Source of the DNA: JAIBJN01 sp963839745
GTDB taxonomy: Bacteria > Actinomycetota > Thermoleophilia > Gaiellales > Gaiellaceae
Reading direction: 5' to 3'
Assembly (NCBI GenBank): GCA_963839745.1
Contig: CAWIWC010000005.1
Span: forward strand, 496,001 to 560,000
DNA: 64,000 nt
Of this stretch, positions 52,598 to 61,649 are shown piece after piece. The notes below the pieces were generated by a model, which saw nothing but the letters and a program-made list of their open reading frames with translations, made no database searches and was not told the origin of the DNA. The position numbers were made by a program, and so were the translations under genes. Position 1 is the stretch's first letter, and the number at the start of each line of letters is the position of its first letter.

Positions 52598-54703
52598 CTA
52601 GCCGAGCGCCAGCGACTCGTAGAGCAGCTCGGCCATCTCGCGCAGCTCGATCTCGCCCTGGTGGCCGGACGTCTTGATCGCGTCCTCGTACATCGTCACG
52701 TCCTTCGGGCACGCGACGACGAAGTAGTCGATCGAGCCGAGCGCGACGGCCTCGTCGATGCGGCTCTCGCTCGGGCGCTGCGCCCCCTCGGCGCGGAGCT
52801 CCTTCATCCAGATGCGGCCGCCGCCGGCGCCGCAGCAGAACGAGTTGTCGCGGTTGCGCGGCATCTCGACGAGATCGCAGCCGACGGCGGCCAGGACCTC
52901 GCGGGGCTCGTCGTAGACCCCGTTGTAGCGCCCGAGCGTGCACGGGTCGTGGTAGGTGACGCGGTAGCCGAGGCCCTTGCGCGGCCTGAGCCTGCCGGCC
53001 TGGAGGAGCTCGCGGAGGAGCTGCGAGTGGTGCACGACCTCCCAGTTGCCGCCGAGCTGCGGGTACTCGTTCTTGAGCGTGTTGAACGTATGCGGGTCGG
53101 AGGTGAGGATCCGGTCGAACCGGCACTCGCCGATCGCCTCGACGTTCTCCTCGGCGAGCGACGTCCAGAGGCCTTCCTCGCCGGCGCGGCGGACGTCGTT
53201 CCCGGCCGTCCGCTCGCCGTCGTAGAGGATCCCGAAGTCGACGCCTGCGGCGCGCAGGACGCGGGCGATCGCCTGCGTCACCTTCTGGTTGCGCGGGTCG
53301 AACGACGCGTAGTCGCCGACGAACCAGAGCAGCTCGGCCGGCTGCTTGCGGATGTCCTTGACGTCGAAGTCGAGGTCGCGCGTCCAGCGGGCGCGCTTGC
53401 GCTTGGCCTCGCCGAAGGAGTTCCCGGACGTGTAGATCGTCTCCAGCGTCTGCTGGAGCTGGCCGTCCATCTCGCCGCGCTCGATCAGCGCCCGCCGCAT
53501 CTGGTTGATGATCGGGACGTGCTCGATGCCGACCGGGCAGATCTCGACGCACGCCATGCACTGCATGCACGACCAGAGCGTTTCCGGCTTGATCGTCCCG
53601 AGGATCTCGGCGTGGTCGGGGAAGCGCGGCGGGATGCCGAGCGCGGCTCGGTTGCCCATCGAGCCCTCCGCCACCTCGCGCAGGTCGAGCACGAGGTCGC
53701 GCGGCGAGAGCGGGTAGCCGGTCGCAGTCGCAGGACAGGCGGCGTGGCACTTGCCGCACTTCGTGCAGGCGTCGAGGTCGAGGAGGTGCTTGGGCGAGAG
53801 CGCGTCGATGGTCGCGTAGCCGACGTCTTCGGGCTTCACGTCTGCGGGGAGGGGCAGGAGCGTCCTGCCGGCCCGCTCGTCCTTGACGGCCACGCCGGCG
53901 GGGCCCGCGAGCATGTGCACCGCCTTCGTGAACGGGATGGAAGAGACCCAGAAGAGCGCGAACACGCCGTGCACCCACCAGGTAACGGCACGGGCCGACT
54001 CGGCCGCCTCGCCGTCGAAGCCCACCGCGATGAACGCCTGGCCGACGAGCCAGCCGAACGGCGCCCACTTCTCGAAGGACGGGTCGTCCGCCGCGATGCG
54101 GAAGGACTCGAGCAGGAAGCCGGTGAGGGCGAGGAAGAGCAGGCTGCCGAGGAAGAGCCAGTCGCCGACCCGGTAGCGCTTGGCCTCGTCCGCGAGCGGC
54201 GCCACGGGCTCGGCGGGTCGCCAGTACGAGAGCCGGAACGGGCGCAGGATGCCCCTCTTGATCGCGAAGACGCTCAGGCCGACGATCAGCGCGAAGCCGA
54301 AGACGTCGAGGAAGAGCGAGTAGCCGAGGTAGAACCAGCCCTGCCAGAAGACCCACCCGAGGACGGGCTCGGCGAAGTCGTCCTGGAAGGCGAGGATGCC
54401 GGTCCCGATGAAGAGGACGACGAAGCCGTAGAAGACGAGCAGGTGGCCGAGGCCGGAGAGCGGGTCGCGACGCCGAATCCACGCGTGCGTGGCCACGATC
54501 TTCGTCGTCGCGACCGCCCGCTGGAGCGGGTTGCCGACCGGCGCCTTCGTGCGGCCGCGGCGGTACTTGAGGACGAGCCGCGCGACGCCGTAGAAGAAGA
54601 TCGCGACCGAGAGGCCGATCAGCCCGTACCAGAGGACGATCTGCCAGGTCTCGAGGCCGGCGAAGGTCTCGCGCGTCTCCTCGGCGCCCAGCGGGAAAAG
54701 CAT
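52598..54703 (-). CDS. Membrane Fe-S oxidoreductase, EtfD/DgcB-like ETF:quinone reductase
   Basis: 701 residues: five to six membrane spans at 20-260 resembling NarI/HdrE cytochrome b, two 4Fe-4S motifs (CTKCGKCHAACP and CMQCMACVEICP) and two C-terminal cysteine-rich CCG domains (HDPCTLGRYN and FCCGAGGG). The layout is that of mycobacterial EtfD and pseudomonad DgcB, which pass electrons from ETF-linked dehydrogenases to the quinone pool. The ETF genes and a TMADH-type dehydrogenase lie immediately upstream on the same strand, separated only by a repeat element, so it most likely drains their electrons. Confidence 0.92.
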   Translation of the reverse strand: MLFPLGAEETRETFAGLETWQIVLWYGLIGLSVAIFFYGVARLVLKYRRGRTKAPVGNPLQRAVATTKIVATHAWIRRRDPLSGLGHLLVFYGFVVLFIGTGILAFQDDFAEPVLGWVFWQGWFYLGYSLFLDVFGFALIVGLSVFAIKRGILRPFRLSYWRPAEPVAPLADEAKRYRVGDWLFLGSLLFLALTGFLLESFRIAADDPSFEKWAPFGWLVGQAFIAVGFDGEAAESARAVTWWVHGVFALFWVSSIPFTKAVHMLAGPAGVAVKDERAGRTLLPLPADVKPEDVGYATIDALSPKHLLDLDACTKCGKCHAACPATATGYPLSPRDLVLDLREVAEGSMGNRAALGIPPRFPDHAEILGTIKPETLWSCMQCMACVEICPVGIEHVPIINQMRRALIERGEMDGQLQQTLETIYTSGNSFGEAKRKRARWTRDLDFDVKDIRKQPAELLWFVGDYASFDPRNQKVTQAIARVLRAAGVDFGILYDGERTAGNDVRRAGEEGLWTSLAEENVEAIGECRFDRILTSDPHTFNTLKNEYPQLGGNWEVVHHSQLLRELLQAGRLRPRKGLGYRVTYHDPCTLGRYNGVYDEPREVLAAVGCDLVEMPRNRDNSFCCGAGGGRIWMKELRAEGAQRPSESRIDEAVALGSIDYFVVACPKDVTMYEDAIKTSGHQGEIELREMAELLYESLALG

Positions 54704-54761
54704 TAGTAGAACTCGGAGCGGAATGACGCTTCGTCGGCGCGGCGTCCTGGGTGAGTGCGCT

Positions 54762-54848
54762 GCAAGGACGCAGAGCGCGTTCGTAGCCGGAGGCTACGGG
54801 CGCAACCGAGGACGCCGCAGCGCGCCGCCCAGGGCGGCGCGACGGCAC
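54762..54848 (+). repeat. Intergenic repeat R1 (about 87 bp) with internal hairpin
   Basis: Starts GCAAGGACGCAG, contains CGTAGC/GCTACG as a short hairpin, and ends in ACGGCAC. A copy in opposite orientation lies at 58811-58898, roughly 80% identical by eye. The two bracket the etfA-etfB-TMADH genes. No coding frame is conserved between them. The remainder of this 169-bp gap shows no gene. Confidence 0.7.
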
Positions 54849-54872
54849 AAGGCTTCATTCTGTTTCGGGTTC

Positions 54873-55811
54873 TCAATACAGCTTTTCCAGCTCCTCTGCG
54901 ACCTCGAAGAGATCCGCGACGGCGCCGTAGTGCGCGACGTTGAAGATCGCCGCCTCGGGGTCGTTGTTGACCGCGATGATCGTGCCGCTCGTCTTCATCC
55001 CGGCGAGGTGCTGGACCGCGCCGGAGATGCCGAGGGCGAGGTAGACCTTCGGCTTCACGGTCTTCCCGGACTGGCCGACCTGGCGGGCGGTCGGCATCCA
55101 GCCGGCGTCCACCAGCGGCCGCGACGAGGAGAGCGTGGCGCCCATCGACTCGGCGAGCTCCTCGAACTGCTCCAGGTTCTCCTTGTCGCCGATCCCGCGC
55201 CCGACCGAGAGGAGGAAGTCGGCGGTGGTGATGTCGACGTCCCCTGCCTGGGCCTCCACCCAGTCCTTGTGCCGCGCGCGCGAGGTTGCCGCCGGCGCCT
55301 CGACAGCCGTCACGGAGGCAGAGCCGGCGCCCTCGGCGGGCTGCCAGGACGTGGGGCGCAGGAGGAGCACGACGCAGTCGTGCCCGGGGAACTCGAGCTC
55401 GCCGTTGACCTTGGCGCCGTAGAAGGAGCGCTCGGCGATCAGCCCGCCGTCCTCCTCGCGCACGGCGAAGACGTCGGAGGCGAAGCCGAGCCCGAGCTTG
55501 GCGGCGAGCGCCGGCCCGTAGCCCATCGAGCCCACCGTGAACCCGAGCAGGACCGCGCCCGGGCTCCGCTCGGCGACGAGCTGCTCGACGGCCTGCTGGT
55601 AGACGTCGTTCTCGAACTCGTCCTGCTCGACCTGGACGGTGAGGATCTCGTCCACGCCCTCGACGTTCACGGCGTCGGTCAGGGCACCCGGGTCCTTGGC
55701 GATCACGGCCACCGCCACCGGCCCGCCCAGCGACTTCGCTGCGCTGATCAGCTCGAGCGTGACCGGACGCAGCTCGCCGCGGATGTGCTCGGCGACCACG
55801 AGAACGCTCAT
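54873..55811 (-). CDS. etfA: Electron transfer flavoprotein alpha subunit
   Basis: 312 residues. N-terminal domain begins SVLVVAEHIRGELRPVTLEL; the C-terminal FAD domain has VSVGRG-like LLSVGRGIGDKENLEQFEEL, SRPLVDAGWMPTARQVGQSG and YLALGISGAVQHLAGMKTSG, ending in the expected NNDPEAAIFNVAHYG. It accepts electrons from flavoprotein dehydrogenases. ATG start overlaps the etfB stop by one base (TGATG). Confidence 0.96.
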   Translation of the reverse strand: MSVLVVAEHIRGELRPVTLELISAAKSLGGPVAVAVIAKDPGALTDAVNVEGVDEILTVQVEQDEFENDVYQQAVEQLVAERSPGAVLLGFTVGSMGYGPALAAKLGLGFASDVFAVREEDGGLIAERSFYGAKVNGELEFPGHDCVVLLLRPTSWQPAEGAGSASVTAVEAPAATSRARHKDWVEAQAGDVDITTADFLLSVGRGIGDKENLEQFEELAESMGATLSSSRPLVDAGWMPTARQVGQSGKTVKPKVYLALGISGAVQHLAGMKTSGTIIAVNNDPEAAIFNVAHYGAVADLFEVAEELEKLY

Positions 55812-56572
55812 CAGGACTTCATCCTCTCGTCCACGAGCTCCTTGATCCGCTGCGCGACCGCGGAGGCGTCGCCGTCGAGCATCTCGGCGCCCTCGCCCTT
55901 CGGCGGGACGAACATCCTGCGCACGCGGGAGGCCGGCGTCCCGAGGTCTCCCGGCTCGCGCACCTCGATCTCCTTCTGCTCGGCCTGCTTGATCGCCCGC
56001 AGCGTCGCGTAGCGCGGCTCGTTGATCCCGGTCTGGATCGTGAGCACTGCGGGCGTGTCGACCTCGACGACATCGACGAGCCCGCCCTCGAGCTCGCGGT
56101 GGACGGTCGCCGTCCCGTTGCCGAGCTCGAGCTTGGTCACGACCGCGACGCGGGGCAGGTCGAGCAGCTCGGCGAGCGCCGTGCCCGTGGCCGCCTGGAC
56201 GGCGTCGCTCGACTGCACGCCGGAGAGGACGAGGTCGGGGCTCTCGCTCCGCACGACGTCCGCCAGCGCCCGCGCGACCGTGATCGGGTCGGCGCCCACG
56301 AGCTCGTCCGACCAGATCCGCACGCCGCGGTCCGCGCCCATGGCGAGCGCGCGGCGCATCGCGTCCTCGGCGTCCTCGTCCCCGACGGTGACCGCGACGA
56401 CCTCACCGTCGCCGGCCGCGTCACGGAGCTTGAGCGCCTCTTCCGTCGCGTACGAGTCCCACTCGTTGAGCGCGTAGTCGAGGTAGTCGGGATCGACGTC
56501 CCGCTCGTCGTCGGTGAACTCGACTTCGTCCCCGAGCGCCCCTACCTGCTTGACGCAGACGACGACCTTCAA
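55811..56572 (-). CDS. etfB: Electron transfer flavoprotein beta subunit
   Basis: 253 residues, begins KVVVCVKQVGALGDEVEF and carries the AMP-site region VLSGVQSSDAVQAATGTALA and the recognition loop near LPRVAVVTKLE. The only start compatible with this N-terminus is TTG 56572, which overlaps the TMADH-type stop in TTGA; coupling to the dehydrogenase gene is thus direct, as expected for its electron acceptor. Length is normal. Confidence 0.95.
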   Translation of the reverse strand: MKVVVCVKQVGALGDEVEFTDDERDVDPDYLDYALNEWDSYATEEALKLRDAAGDGEVVAVTVGDEDAEDAMRRALAMGADRGVRIWSDELVGADPITVARALADVVRSESPDLVLSGVQSSDAVQAATGTALAELLDLPRVAVVTKLELGNGTATVHRELEGGLVDVVEVDTPAVLTIQTGINEPRYATLRAIKQAEQKEIEVREPGDLGTPASRVRRMFVPPKGEGAEMLDGDASAVAQRIKELVDERMKS

Positions 56573-58689
56573 ACCGCGAGCGCCTCGCGCTCGACGACCC
56601 GCCGCTCGCGCTTGAAGGGCAGCGGCGTCTCGGGGTCGTCCGTGTCGATCTCGCGTGCCAGGCGATGCCCGGAGAAGATCGCGTCGGCCGTCAGGCGCGG
56701 CGCCTCGCAGTCGCCGATCCGGTAGAAGCCGGTGATGCCCTCGCCCGCGAGGGCGTCCACGCCCACCGTGTCCTTGAGCTCGCGGTAGAGCGCCTCGTTC
56801 GAGCGGCGCTGCGTGACCAGCACGACGGCGTCGGTCTCGAACTCGTGCTCGTGCCCGTGCTCGTCGTAGACGTGGCTCGCGAGCACGCGGCCCTCCTCGA
56901 ACTTCGTCGGCATGTGGTACGTGACGATCTCGACTCCGAGCCGGTGCAGGATGCGGTGCTGGTTCGGCGCCTCGAGCGTGAAGTGCATGTACGGCGCGAT
57001 GTGGCCGAGGTGCGTCATGAGCGTGACCTTCTTGCCCTCGCTCGCGAGCTTCTCGGCGAGCGAGACGCCCATGAAGTACCCGTCGTTGTCGAGGATGACC
57101 ACCCGCTCGCCGGGCACCTCCTTGCCCTCGTCCATGATCTGCTCGGGCGTGAGCTGCCACGGGAGGCTCGAGTCGGCGCCCGGGATCGTGTCGTGGGTAC
57201 AGCCGTTGAGGCCGTCGGTCGCCCAGTAGCCGCCGGTGGCGACGACGACGATCTCGGCGCCGTACTCCTTGACGCCGGCCGCGTCGAGCTTCGTCGACGG
57301 GATGAACTCGACGTTCTTGAGCTTGTCGATCTGGATCTTGCGGTAGTTGACGACGCGGGCCCACTCGCCCAGGCCGGGGAGCTGCGGGATCCAGCGCATG
57401 ATCCCGCCCATGTCGTCCTTCGCCTCGACGAGGTGCACGCGGCGCATGCCGCGCTTGCCGAGCACCATCGCGCACTCCATCCCGGCGGGGCCGGCGCCGA
57501 CGACGAGCACGTCGTTGTCGGCGTTCTTGGCCTCGTCGAACTTCTCCGGGTGCCAGCCGCGCCGGTACTCCTCGCCGGCGGTCGCGTTCTGCGTGCAGAT
57601 GAGCGGCGGGCCGCCGATCTCCCAGCGGGAGATGCAGATGTTGCAGCCGATGCACTCGCGGATGTCGTCCAGGCGGCCCTCGTCGATCTTGCGCGGCAGC
57701 CACGGGTCCGAGATGGACGGGCGGCAGGTGGCGATGATGTCGAGCGAGCCGGACTCGATCGCCTCGACCATCAGGTCGGGGTTCGTGAAGCGTCCGACGC
57801 CGAGCACCGGCTTCTTGGCCACGCCCTTGACGGCCTTCTGCCACGGGAGCATGCGCCCGGACTCGTAGAAGCGCGACGGGGTTGCGTCCTCGCCCCACTC
57901 GGAGATGCCGGAGACGTTGATGTCCCAGACGTCGACGATCTCGTCGCACATCTCGACGAAGGGGAGGCAGTCGCGCTCGAGCTGGGTGCCGGCCTCGCCC
58001 ATGAACATGTCGGTCGACATGCGCACGGCGATGGCGCAGTCGGCGCCGACGGCCTCGCGGACCTGCTCGATCGTCTCGCGCCAGAAGCGGGCGCGGTTCT
58101 CGAACGACCCGCCGTACTCGTCGGTGCGCCGGTTGTAGTACGGCGTCAGGAACTGCTGCGGGAGGTAGGAGTGCGACCCGTAGACGTAGACGATGTCGAA
58201 CCCGGCCTCGCGGGCGCGCTTGGCGGCCTCGACGTAGAAGCCCTGGACCATCCGGATGTCGTCCTTGTCCATCTCCTTCGGGTACGTGAGGTGCTCGAAG
58301 TCGCTCGGGATCTGCGAGGGCGCGCGCGGGACGCAGCGCGTCTCCATGCAGGGAGCGTGCGGGCCGCCGTACCAGAGCTCGGCGGCGGCGAGCGCCCCGT
58401 GCTCGTGGAGCATGTCGCACATGAATCCGAGGTTCTTGATGTCGTCGTCGTCCCACAGGCGCGCGGAGACGCGGTGGGTGTCGTCGGACTCGGGGTGGAT
58501 CGAGCAGTACTCCGTGCACACCGCCGCGTAGCCGCCCTCGGCCTTCATGGCCCGGAAGTACGCCTGGCTCATGGGCTTCTCCGACCCGAAGCCGTTGCAG
58601 TGGGGGATCTGGTAGAAGCGATTCTTCATCGTCTTCGGACCGATCTGGATGGGCTCGAAGAGGATGTCGTGCTTGGGGTCGCGCGCCAT
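56569..58689 (-). CDS. Trimethylamine/dimethylamine dehydrogenase-family flavoprotein
   Basis: 706 residues. An N-terminal FMN TIM barrel starts ARDPKHDILFEPIQIGPKT and NRFYQIPHC: C31 is the residue that holds 6-S-cysteinyl FMN in trimethylamine dehydrogenase (C30). TEYCSIHPESDDTHR keeps Tyr61 at the place of TMADH Tyr60, which is Gln in dimethylamine dehydrogenase as I recall it. The 4Fe-4S motif CIGCNICISRWEIGGPPLIC and EEYRRGWHPEKF follow, then the ADP/FAD-like domains. It oxidatively demethylates a tertiary or secondary amine, giving formaldehyde, with ETF as acceptor. About 20 residues shorter at the C-terminus than TMADH. ATG after AAAGGAGG. Confidence 0.93.
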   Translation of the reverse strand: MARDPKHDILFEPIQIGPKTMKNRFYQIPHCNGFGSEKPMSQAYFRAMKAEGGYAAVCTEYCSIHPESDDTHRVSARLWDDDDIKNLGFMCDMLHEHGALAAAELWYGGPHAPCMETRCVPRAPSQIPSDFEHLTYPKEMDKDDIRMVQGFYVEAAKRAREAGFDIVYVYGSHSYLPQQFLTPYYNRRTDEYGGSFENRARFWRETIEQVREAVGADCAIAVRMSTDMFMGEAGTQLERDCLPFVEMCDEIVDVWDINVSGISEWGEDATPSRFYESGRMLPWQKAVKGVAKKPVLGVGRFTNPDLMVEAIESGSLDIIATCRPSISDPWLPRKIDEGRLDDIRECIGCNICISRWEIGGPPLICTQNATAGEEYRRGWHPEKFDEAKNADNDVLVVGAGPAGMECAMVLGKRGMRRVHLVEAKDDMGGIMRWIPQLPGLGEWARVVNYRKIQIDKLKNVEFIPSTKLDAAGVKEYGAEIVVVATGGYWATDGLNGCTHDTIPGADSSLPWQLTPEQIMDEGKEVPGERVVILDNDGYFMGVSLAEKLASEGKKVTLMTHLGHIAPYMHFTLEAPNQHRILHRLGVEIVTYHMPTKFEEGRVLASHVYDEHGHEHEFETDAVVLVTQRRSNEALYRELKDTVGVDALAGEGITGFYRIGDCEAPRLTADAIFSGHRLAREIDTDDPETPLPFKRERRVVEREALAV

Positions 58690-58810
58690 CTCGCGATGCC
58701 TCCTTTGGAGCAGAGCCGGAAGCGGGCATTCTCCCAGCGTTTGCGGCAGGCGCGCAAGCAGCACCCGCCGCTAGCGGGCTCTAGTAGGAGGGCTTGACGA
58801 GATCGTGGCT

Positions 58811-58898
58811 GTGCCGCCGGGCCGCGCTGCTCGCCCCGATGCCGCGTCCTCAGTCGCGCCCGTAGCTCATTCGCTACGAACGCTCCCTGCGTCCTTGC
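58811..58898 (-). repeat. Intergenic repeat R2, inverted copy of R1
   Basis: The minus strand reads GCAAGGACGCAGGGAGCG, then CGTAGC-5-GCTACG, and ends GGCGGCAC, matching R1 at 54762-54848 with about 80% identity and the same hairpin. It lies in the 260-bp gap between the USP gene and the TMADH-type gene, where it could be part of the 5' leader or promoter of the latter's operon. Nothing else is seen in the gap. Confidence 0.7.
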
Positions 58899-58949
58899 CT
58901 CGGAACGACCATCGCACCCCGGCGACGAGCACCATCCCGCCAAGCCCTC

Positions 58950-59417
58950 CTAGTCGTCGATCCAGACGAGGCAGGGCGCGTCCGCGCGGATGCGCTTGAC
59001 GGCCTTGCGGAAGTAGCGCTTCCCCAGCTCCTTGCGGCTCGCGCCGAAGACGATGAGCCCGATCTGCTCTTCCTGGGCGACCTCGAGGGCGACCTTCACC
59101 GGCCGCGGGCTGTGGAACGCGACCTGCGTCGTGCGAACGCCGGACTCCCGCGCCCGGCGGGCGACGGCGTCGAGGTGCTTGCGGATGAGCTGCTCCGAGT
59201 ACTGACGGGCGACGTGGCCGACGTAGTTGCGGTACTCGAGGGGGATGGCGTCGCAGATCCACAGCTCGGCGCCGGTCTGCCCGGCCGACTCGATCGCGAA
59301 CTTGACCGCCGGCTCCTCGAGCTCGACGTTCAGGGTCAACAGCATCACCGGGCGAACGCTCTTGGCGACCGAAGCAGCCTGCGGGGGCGCCGGGCGGTCG
59401 ACCGTCTCGCGCGTCAC
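58950..59417 (-). CDS. Universal stress protein-family domain protein
   Basis: 155 residues with the UspA fold: strand VMLLTLNVELEEPAVKF, helix LIRKHLDAVARRARESG and the nucleotide-type loop LIVFGASRKELGKRYFRKAV followed by RADAPCLVWID. The G-x2-G-x9-G(S/T) ATP motif is only partly kept (GASRKELGKRYFRKAV), so ATP binding is uncertain. GTG 59417 overlaps the stop of the gene upstream (GTGA). Confidence 0.87.
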   Translation of the reverse strand: MTRETVDRPAPPQAASVAKSVRPVMLLTLNVELEEPAVKFAIESAGQTGAELWICDAIPLEYRNYVGHVARQYSEQLIRKHLDAVARRARESGVRTTQVAFHSPRPVKVALEVAQEEQIGLIVFGASRKELGKRYFRKAVKRIRADAPCLVWIDD

Positions 59418-59770
59418 TCCCGCGTGGCCTCCAGCTCGAGTGTCGGCAGCTCGCCGGGGGAGACCACGTACCGCCGCATGAACCAGCGGCGGATGTACCA
59501 GAACCAGAGCATGCCGGCGATCGGCACCGTGATCGCCGCCCCGAAGATCCCCCAGACGAAGAACGAGACGACGCCGATGACGATGATGAAGATCGCCCCC
59601 ACGCGAACGTAGAGGCGCGCCTTGGCCTGGTGCTCCCGCACCTGCGGGAAGTTGCTCTCGGAGATCTTCGAGGTCTCGTACCGGCGCCCGCAGGCGCACT
59701 CGACGACGTCCCCGAGCTTCGCCGAGTGGGTCTCGCCGCACTCGCATCGGACGGTGATCGGAATGGCCAC
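59414..59770 (-). CDS. Zinc-ribbon-like two-span membrane protein
   Basis: 118 residues. The N-terminal 30 residues hold two C-x-C pairs (VRCECGETH and VECACGRRY), a likely zinc site on the cytoplasmic side, then an amphipathic linker and two membrane helices (VGAIFIIVIGVVSFFVWGIF and AAITVPIAGMLWFWYI). No named family recognised. GTG 59770. Co-translated with the USP gene. Confidence 0.75.
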   Translation of the reverse strand: MAIPITVRCECGETHSAKLGDVVECACGRRYETSKISESNFPQVREHQAKARLYVRVGAIFIIVIGVVSFFVWGIFGAAITVPIAGMLWFWYIRRWFMRRYVVSPGELPTLELEATRE

Positions 59771-59803
59771 AGGCCTCCCCGTCGATTCTAGACCCCGGAA
59801 CGC

Positions 59804-59831
59804 GGGAAGGGCGGGTTTCCCCGCCCTTCCC
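59804..59831 (-). terminator. Strong terminator hairpin after the APC permease
   Basis: A perfect 12-bp stem, GGGAAGGGCGGG at 59804-59815 and its complement at 59820-59831, with loop TTTC, lies 22 bp after the permease stop and 34 bp before the next start. It separates the permease transcript from the zinc-ribbon/USP pair. It lacks a U tract. Confidence 0.75.
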
Positions 59832-59852
59832 AGACCGAATTGGGCCTTTCGG

Positions 59853-61448
59853 CTAGCGGGCGCGGGCGGCGACGGCGGCTGCGCCGTCGATCGCCTCCTG
59901 CGTCGGCTGCTCGTCGCTCGGGTCCCTCATGCGCACCGGCTTGCCCCACTGCCTCTGGGCCCAGATGTAGCCGATGACGCCGCAGGCAAGCACGAGGACG
60001 CCGACGATGATGATCGCCGGCACGCGTGCCGTCGGGCTGGGCGCCGGGCCCTCGCCCGCGAGGAAGGCTGCGTACTCGTCGCTCAGGTAGTCGAACCCGT
60101 AGCCCGTGTACTTCAGCCCGTACAGGCCGAAGATGATGAACATGGCATTGAGGAAGCAGAAAAGCCCCGCGAGCCACATCCACACCTTCCCCAACTTGAT
60201 CGGACGTGGCCAGTTGGCACGGTCTCGTCGCAACAGCAAGATCCCTGAGAGGGCGATCACGTGCGAGAGCATGTACCCGAGATTGCCCGCCGCCAGGATG
60301 AAGTAGATGTTCTGGAAGTAGAGGAGCAGGAAGACGTTCAGGAGCATGTCGACCGTCATGGCTCGACCCGGCACGTTGTGCCTGTTCAGGGTGCCGAGCT
60401 GCTTGATCGTCATCTTCTCCTCGGAGAGCGCGTAGAGCGCCCTCGAGCCGTCCATCGTGGCCGTGTTCATGGAGAGCAGCAGGCCGGCGCAGAGGCACAC
60501 CACCAGGAACTTCCCGAAGCCCTCGCCGGCGATCGAGTTGACGACGTCGGTCAGCCAGACGACTCCCGTCGTGTCGTTGAACAGGCCGTCGTAGCCGATC
60601 GTCCCGAGGACGACGATCGGGAGCAGGATGGCCAGGACGACGTTGAGCGCGCCCACCGAGGCGAGCGCCTTGCGCGTGTCGTTGGCCGTGTCCTTGTACT
60701 CAGGCGCGAACGTCGCCCCGGCTTCGGGCCCGTACGTCGACCAGCCGAGGATGTAGAGCCAGACCATGACCATCACGAACTGGTTGAAGAAGGTCGCGTC
60801 GTCGCCGTAGAAGTCGACGTTCGCGGCCAGGAAGTTCGAGCTGATCTCGTGGTTCGAGAAGTCGCCCGTGAGGAAGCCGCCGATGGCGATCACGAGGATC
60901 GGGAAGATCATCAGCGCGCCGACGACGTAGCTGAGCCCCACCGCCGGCCGCATGCCGCGGATGTTGAAGATCCAGCAGAGGACGATGCACATGACCCCGA
61001 TGATCTGCGCCCATCCGAGGGGCCGGATGAGCGGTGGGTCATAGATCGTCGTCGCGAGGTAGCCGTCGCCTCCGAACTCGGCGAGCAGCAGATATCCGAT
61101 CAGGCTTCCGTAGATGGCGAGCACGCTCGACCACGCGAACCAGTAGCCGAAGACCGCGATCGGGCCCGCGAAGGAGAAGTGCTTGCGCCAGCCCTCGCGT
61201 GCGTAGACCGACAGGCCGCCGGGCTTGTCCGGGAACATCGCGGCGGGCTCGCAGTAGATGTACGCCTGGAGCGCCCCGATGGTGGCGGAGATGATCCAGA
61301 GGGCGATCGCCCAATTGCCGCCGAGCGCAATGATCGAGCCCCACAGTCCGATGAGCAGGAAGCCCGGGTTGGCGAGACCGATGACGAAGCCGTCCCACCA
61401 GCGGATCGTCTTGAGGAGACGTCGTTCGTCTACTGCAACTTCAGCCAT
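59853..61448 (-). CDS. APC-superfamily amino acid/amine permease
   Basis: 531 residues, about 12 to 14 membrane spans. The first span region DGFVIGLANPGFLLIGLWGS and the later GWSTYGPEAGATFAPEYKDT follow the APC pattern with an unwound helix; MNTATMDGSRALYALSEEKM is the conserved loop after span 8. The charged C-terminal tail is cytoplasmic. Substrate could be an amino acid or a polyamine. Divergent from the aldehyde dehydrogenase at 61650, which may act on a product of what it imports; the 201-bp gap must hold both promoters. Confidence 0.92.
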   Translation of the reverse strand: MAEVAVDERRLLKTIRWWDGFVIGLANPGFLLIGLWGSIIALGGNWAIALWIISATIGALQAYIYCEPAAMFPDKPGGLSVYAREGWRKHFSFAGPIAVFGYWFAWSSVLAIYGSLIGYLLLAEFGGDGYLATTIYDPPLIRPLGWAQIIGVMCIVLCWIFNIRGMRPAVGLSYVVGALMIFPILVIAIGGFLTGDFSNHEISSNFLAANVDFYGDDATFFNQFVMVMVWLYILGWSTYGPEAGATFAPEYKDTANDTRKALASVGALNVVLAILLPIVVLGTIGYDGLFNDTTGVVWLTDVVNSIAGEGFGKFLVVCLCAGLLLSMNTATMDGSRALYALSEEKMTIKQLGTLNRHNVPGRAMTVDMLLNVFLLLYFQNIYFILAAGNLGYMLSHVIALSGILLLRRDRANWPRPIKLGKVWMWLAGLFCFLNAMFIIFGLYGLKYTGYGFDYLSDEYAAFLAGEGPAPSPTARVPAIIIVGVLVLACGVIGYIWAQRQWGKPVRMRDPSDEQPTQEAIDGAAAVAARAR

Positions 61449-61649
61449 GCACCCTCCTCTGGATCGAGAGACGCCCTAGCCGGTCCGGGACTGTAGACGG
61501 CACGTCGGACCGCTCTTTGCGAGCGTTCCTAGCCACATTTCGGCGCGTTCCCGGCACGGGAAGGCGCGACGGTAACACTCGACGGAGGCGACTTCAATAG
61601 GCCTCGCGGCGTGCGAAACTGCAATGAAACTGTCCGAAGGAGGGGCGAG

